Part shown: piece by piece, positions 6,412 through 9,357 of the stretch
Position numbering within the stretch: the stretch's first letter is position 1
Layout of the letters: every line of letters begins with the position of its first letter
From: Desulfobacterales bacterium
GTDB lineage: Bacteria; Desulfobacterota; Desulfobacteria; Desulfobacterales; BuS5
NCBI GenBank assembly: GCA_016735355.1
Contig: JAERRQ010000376.1
Coordinates: 1 to 9,357 of the forward strand
Length of the DNA: 9,357 bases
Reading direction: 5' to 3'
Translations under genes and position numbers: made by a program
The notes under the pieces: generated by a model
Database searches by the model: none
What the model was told of the DNA's origin: nothing
The model's input: the letters and a program-made list of their open reading frames with translations, nothing else

Positions 6412-7902
6412 ATGGACTATTTGCTAGCGCAATCATTAAGTCTTTTTTTTTATATAATTACCCTGGTGGCATACAACCGGGCCAGAAAAGAGTATGCCGG
6501 AGAAAAGATAGCCGCTGCCATTAATCTTATAATGGTCTCGCTTATCATTCTTTTTCTTTGTGATTTTGCGGATTACTTTTTTTCAATAATATTCCACATA
6601 ACTCGCGACACAATATCAATAATAAAAATCCTTTTAAGATTGACCTCTTTTTGCGTACTTTTTTTCGGGGGATTACGATTTTTTGTCAGCGAACCGGTTG
6701 ACAATCGATTCCTGCAGCATATTTCCATCAGTAGAGACTGTCCGAAAGATACTCAACAGTACCAGTTTGCTCCGAATCGCAGCGCAGAATTAACGGTTAT
6801 GCTTAAAGAGACTTCAGGAACCCGCCCTAAGGCTGAAACCTTAGTCCATTATTTAACAAAACATAACATACCGATCATTGTTCCATGCCTTGTAATAGTT
6901 GCAATAGCAACAAGTTATTATCTATTATGGAGAACTGATCAACCTGCGCGAGCCGTTGATAAAAAATCTCAAAAAAAGAAAATCCAATCAGATAGTATTA
7001 CAGAAAAACAAAAAAAAAAAATCCGGATGATACTTGCAAGGATAAAACAAGAAAAAAACAGGGAACGTGAGGTACTTGCCAGAATTGAAAAAATAGAAAA
7101 AAAAGAACGTGAGATACTCGATAGAATTGAAAAGGAACAGCAAAAAGAACGTGAAGAATTAAATAAAATAAAACAGAAAAAAAAAGATGAACAAAAAAAT
7201 GATACCGAAACCGAAGAAAAAAAAGAGGCAGCAAAGCAACGCCTTGCAAAAATCAGGAAGGAAAATAAACGCAGATTCCTGGAAAAAATCGAAAACGAAA
7301 AGACCGAGGCATTGAAAATAAAAGAGATAGATATATTAAACTCCATCATCGCATCAGCAGAAGAATCTTTAAGGCAAAAAAAATATTCAGAGACAAAAAA
7401 TGATTATGAAACAGCTTTGCGCATACTTGAAGAAAGCATTTTTAAAGATCAAAACGAATTTTTAAAGTGTAGAATTAAAATTGAAAATGCATTAAGAGAT
7501 GAAAAAATTATTTTCGGCTCACAAGGATATATTTATTATAAAGAACAATGGATCACTCCTAAAGAATATGAGAAAAAATTATATGATGCAGGATTTGTGA
7601 AATATAAAGGAAAACTTAAAAAATTCATTGAGTTAAAAGGTTTAATCCTCCGTTTGACGTATAATGATGTCAAGACTTATTTAACCTCTAAATACAGCGG
7701 GAGGAATATCCATAAAAAAGATATCAAATTCGACAAGTTAATCTTAAACAGGAATACCGGAATATACTCTGAATTTACGATATATTACAAATGGGAAGTC
7801 TGGACCTTCAGCGAAATTGGTGAAGGTAACTGTTCATTGGATATCAGATATAATGTAAACCAGGATAAATGGGAGATTATCCGGGAATGTGAGGAGCGGT
7901 AG
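6412..7902 (+). CDS. Membrane protein with long coiled coil, partner of the downstream kinase (hypothetical)
   Basis: No family recognised for the whole 496 aa protein. Residues 1-95 form a three-helix membrane module (about 3-21, 33-60, 68-92) that is about 72% identical to the start of the next gene's product. Shared landmarks are YNRARKEYAG, DFADYFF and LFFGGLRFFV. A polar stretch (95-150) leads to a fourth helix, 153-173. Then comes a Lys/Glu-rich coiled coil (about 185-320) containing four 14-residue repeats at 204-259 (see 7021-7188), a single TPR-like helix pair (AEESLRQKKYSETKNDYETAL, from 316), the motif GYIYYKEQWITPKEYEK at 372-388 and a beta-looking C-terminal domain (410-496). If the module sits as in the kinase, helix 4 places the coil outside the inner membrane, but the Lys/Arg cluster after helix 4 argues against that. 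The gene starts eight bases after tlyA, with no clear Shine-Dalgarno, and ends four bases before the kinase start, so co-transcription is likely. A scaffold or sensor role is inference. Confidence 0.85.
   Translation: MDYLLAQSLSLFFYIITLVAYNRARKEYAGEKIAAAINLIMVSLIILFLCDFADYFFSIIFHITRDTISIIKILLRLTSFCVLFFGGLRFFVSEPVDNRFLQHISISRDCPKDTQQYQFAPNRSAELTVMLKETSGTRPKAETLVHYLTKHNIPIIVPCLVIVAIATSYYLLWRTDQPARAVDKKSQKKKIQSDSITEKQKKKIRMILARIKQEKNREREVLARIEKIEKKEREILDRIEKEQQKEREELNKIKQKKKDEQKNDTETEEKKEAAKQRLAKIRKENKRRFLEKIENEKTEALKIKEIDILNSIIASAEESLRQKKYSETKNDYETALRILEESIFKDQNEFLKCRIKIENALRDEKIIFGSQGYIYYKEQWITPKEYEKKLYDAGFVKYKGKLKKFIELKGLILRLTYNDVKTYLTSKYSGRNIHKKDIKFDKLILNRNTGIYSEFTIYYKWEVWTFSEIGEGNCSLDIRYNVNQDKWEIIRECEER
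7010..7021 (+). repeat. Run of 12 A inside the coiled-coil gene
   Basis: The homopolymer lies in codons 200-204 (QKKKI), between membrane helix 4 and the coiled coil. Loss of one A leads directly to TGA at 7028-7030; gain of one A runs to TAG at 7094-7096. Either change would leave only the membrane part of the protein. Such a tract is prone to replication or polymerase slippage. Whether slippage happens is not visible here. Confidence 0.75.
7021..7188 (+). repeat. Four 42-base units coding 14-residue coiled-coil repeats
   Basis: The protein segments are 204-217 (IRMILARIKQEKNR), 218-231 (EREVLARIEKIEKK), 232-245 (EREILDRIEKEQQK) and 246-259 (EREELNKIKQKKKD). They align without gaps; the pattern is ERE-h-L-x-(R/K)-I-x-K, two heptads per unit with hydrophobic residues at matching positions. 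The fourth unit is degenerate. This is internal duplication of a long amphipathic helix rather than a DNA repeat array, since the codons have drifted. Confidence 0.75.
7891..7899 (+). promoter_or_regulatory. Ribosome binding site deciding the kinase start
   Basis: GAGGAGCGG, lying in the last codons of the preceding gene, contains AGGAG (7892-7896) ten bases before ATG 7907. A longer reading from GTG 7889 is open but would place the start ahead of this site. The paralogous upstream protein begins at the same MDYL residues, so ATG 7907 is preferred. Confidence 0.75.
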
Positions 7903-7906
7903 CATT

Positions 7907-9169
7907 ATGGATTATCTGTTTGCCCAGTCACTCAGCCTGCTTTTTTATATCATTACCCTGGTAATCTACAACCGGGCAAGAAAAGAGTATGCAGGCGGGA
8001 AAATAGCTGCGGCTATCAATCTTGTCATGATCTTTATAGGACTTATATTCCTTTCCGATTTTGCAGATTATTTTTTCATACGTATATTCCATTTTACCGA
8101 TGACACAGTCTTAATAATCAAACTTATGCTAAAACTGGCGGGGCTCAGCGTACTCTTTTTCGGCGGGTTGCGGTTCTTTGTAGATGCCCCGGACGCTGCC
8201 GGATCTGCTGTTGAATTAAACAACAGCCTGTCGCAGAGCGCCGAAGACAACGCACCCCATAGCGAGTCATACCAGGAAAACGTTTCCGATCCGGCAGTGC
8301 CCGGCCCTAAAAATAATTCACCGGAAATAAAAACGATCGGCCGCTATGAAATAATTAAACAGACAGGCCGTGGCGCCATGGGAATCGTATACAAGGGACG
8401 CGATCCCAGGCTTAACAGGCTGACTGCAATAAAGACCATACGTTTTATCGATGATTTCGATAAAATCAGGGTAATAAACGCAAAAAAGCAATTTTATCGT
8501 GAAGCCGAAGTTATTGCAAAACTATCTCATCCTAATATCGTTGCGATTTACGATGTAGGCGAAGACAAAGGGCTGTCGTATCTTGCCATGGAATATCTGG
8601 AAGGGGGAAGCCTTGAGAAATATACAAAGAAAAACAATCTGCTCTCAATCACACAGTGTATCGATATAATAATACAGGCATGTAACGCTCTGGAATATGC
8701 CCATAATCATGATATTGTTCACAGGGATATCAAACCGTCCAATATTATGTTAGTAGAGGATGGACTTGTAAAGGTAACCGATTTTGGTATAGCGCGAATT
8801 ACCGCAAGCTCCAATTATAATTCCGGGACTCATACCGGAATTATAAAAGGGACTCCATATTATATGTCTCCGGAACAGACAAAGGGGATGAAACTTACCG
8901 GCCCGTCAGACATATTCTCCCTCGGCGTTGTATTCTACCAGTTACTGACAGGGAGGCTGCCGTTTACAGGCGATAATCTGGCGGCTATCATGTACCAGAT
9001 AAATAATGTAGACTCCGAGCCACCCTCTTCATATAACTCATCAATCGACGAAGTAATATTAACTATTTTAAATAAAACCCTGGAAAAAAATCTGAAAAAA
9101 AGATATCACACTGCCGGACAAATGCGAAACCATCTCCGCCTTGCAGCCAGGAGAATAAACAGGCCATGA
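7907..9169 (+). CDS. Membrane-anchored Hanks-type serine/threonine protein kinase
   Basis: The 420 aa protein transfers phosphate from ATP to Ser/Thr of partner proteins at the inner membrane. Residues 1-95 are the three-helix module shared with the upstream gene; YNRARKEYAGGK after helix 1 suggests N-out, C-in, putting the kinase in the cytoplasm. A polar linker (95-143) precedes the kinase domain (147-410). All catalytic elements are present: Gly loop GRGAMG at 154-159, K176 in AIK, helix-C Glu E199, HRDIKPSN at 272-279 (an RD kinase), DFG at 292-294, GTPYYMSPE at 315-323, SDIFSLG at 334-340 and the late Arg R399. The activation segment has several Ser/Thr (301, 302, 306, 308, 310, 316) that could be autophosphorylated. 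The chain ends right after the kinase fold, so there is no PASTA, WD40 or other sensor. The start is ATG 7907 by ribosome binding site and paralogue. No cognate phosphatase is visible in the window. Confidence 0.93.
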   Translation: MDYLFAQSLSLLFYIITLVIYNRARKEYAGGKIAAAINLVMIFIGLIFLSDFADYFFIRIFHFTDDTVLIIKLMLKLAGLSVLFFGGLRFFVDAPDAAGSAVELNNSLSQSAEDNAPHSESYQENVSDPAVPGPKNNSPEIKTIGRYEIIKQTGRGAMGIVYKGRDPRLNRLTAIKTIRFIDDFDKIRVINAKKQFYREAEVIAKLSHPNIVAIYDVGEDKGLSYLAMEYLEGGSLEKYTKKNNLLSITQCIDIIIQACNALEYAHNHDIVHRDIKPSNIMLVEDGLVKVTDFGIARITASSNYNSGTHTGIIKGTPYYMSPEQTKGMKLTGPSDIFSLGVVFYQLLTGRLPFTGDNLAAIMYQINNVDSEPPSSYNSSIDEVILTILNKTLEKNLKKRYHTAGQMRNHLRLAARRINRP

Positions 9170-9357
9170 CCTCTCCTTTACCCATAAATTTTAGTAAAAA
9201 ATCAATTTATCTGTATCCCTAAAAAAAATAGTAACCGTTCACGGTTTACAGTTATCAGTTCACGGTTGAAAAAACCAAAAAATTTTGAAATTTATAGCTA
9301 AAATGTTTCAATCATTAGGCTTCGATCATCAGTTACCATCCGGGTTCCCATGCAAAG
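9170..9357. other. Right-edge intergenic sequence
   Basis: This AT-rich 188-base stretch holds no supportable gene. It contains the heptamer tract at 9233-9271. I see no + strand hairpin followed by T residues after the kinase gene. A frame from ATG 9303 stays open to the window edge for 18 codons, but it has no ribosome binding site. On the - strand one frame is open from the edge to a stop near 9298-9300, so a convergent gene entering from the right cannot be excluded. Confidence 0.45.
9233..9271. repeat. Degenerate heptamer repeats with short hairpin
   Basis: From 9237 the sequence reads as five seven-base units (GTTCACG, GTTTACA, GTTATCA, GTTCACG, GTTGAAA) sharing GTT at the front. GTTCACGGTT therefore occurs twice, 21 bases apart. 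AACCG at 9233-9237 pairs with CGGTT at 9242-9246 around TTCA. Read on the - strand, this short stem is followed by ACTA and eight T (complement of A 9221-9228), so it could act as a weak terminator for a gene arriving from the right. Tandem GTTnnCn heptamers of this sort are, from memory, common intergenic filler in many bacteria. Confidence 0.55.

Noticed and set aside
6969..7349. Long - strand reading frame (126 codons) rich in Phe and Ser
   Set aside because: It is the complement of the Lys/Glu-rich coiled-coil coding sequence; the composition is an artefact and there is no start signal or family match.
7889..7906. GTG 7889 as kinase start (six extra residues)
   Set aside because: The Shine-Dalgarno sequence lies inside this stretch and fits ATG 7907; the paralogue also begins at MDYL.
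6412..9169. Recent tandem duplication giving the two membrane modules
   Set aside because: Synonymous codons differ at several positions even within identical protein stretches, so the shared module is old and kept by selection rather than a fresh copy.
9303..9357. ATG 9303 frame open to the right edge
   Set aside because: Only 18 codons are visible, there is no ribosome binding site and the frame shows no recognisable protein; too short to call.
9298..9357. - strand frame open from the right edge as the C-terminus of a convergent gene
   Set aside because: About 19 codons cannot be told from chance; all - strand frames run for a few codons here.

Overview
The window reads as chromosomal DNA of a moderately AT-rich Gram-negative bacterium. 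The most likely source is a sulfate-reducing deltaproteobacterium (Desulfobacterota, Desulfobacteraceae-like). That assignment rests on gene content, protein flavour and the small intergenic repeats; it is an inference and no search was run. All eight supported genes lie on the + strand and almost all of the sequence is coding.

Layout. Positions 1-117 hold no supportable complete gene. At 118-951 lies a zinc-dependent beta-keto acid cleavage enzyme (BKACE/Kce family). A 123-base gap follows, and its left edge plus the last codons of the BKACE gene form an inverted-repeat element. From 1075 to 6403 runs a conserved housekeeping block: xseA and xseB (exodeoxyribonuclease VII), ispA (farnesyl/geranylgeranyl diphosphate synthase), dxs (first enzyme of the MEP isoprenoid pathway) and tlyA (S4/FtsJ rRNA methyltransferase). 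The same order (xseA-xseB-ispA-dxs-tlyA) is known in Bacillus, where argR/ahrC and recN follow. xseA/xseB and dxs/tlyA overlap; ispA is separated from xseB by a second repeat-bearing spacer.

The accessory and most interesting part is 6412-9169, where argR-recN would sit in Bacillus. Two tightly packed genes both begin with the same ~95-residue, three-helix membrane module (about 72% identical by my alignment). The first (496 aa) adds a fourth helix, a long charged coiled coil with four 14-residue repeats, a TPR-like helix pair and an unrecognised C-terminal domain. The second (420 aa) attaches a complete Hanks-type Ser/Thr kinase domain to the module. The shared module suggests that the two proteins meet in the membrane, one as possible sensor or scaffold and the other as cytoplasmic kinase. 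I recognise no described system with this architecture and regard it as the best candidate for something new.

Small-scale structure includes a ~22-base repeat found at the BKACE 3' end, inverted nearby before xseA, and again before ispA. There is also a perfect 22-base palindrome after xseB, a pentamer tract before dxs, a 12-A run inside the coiled-coil gene, and degenerate heptamer repeats downstream of the kinase.
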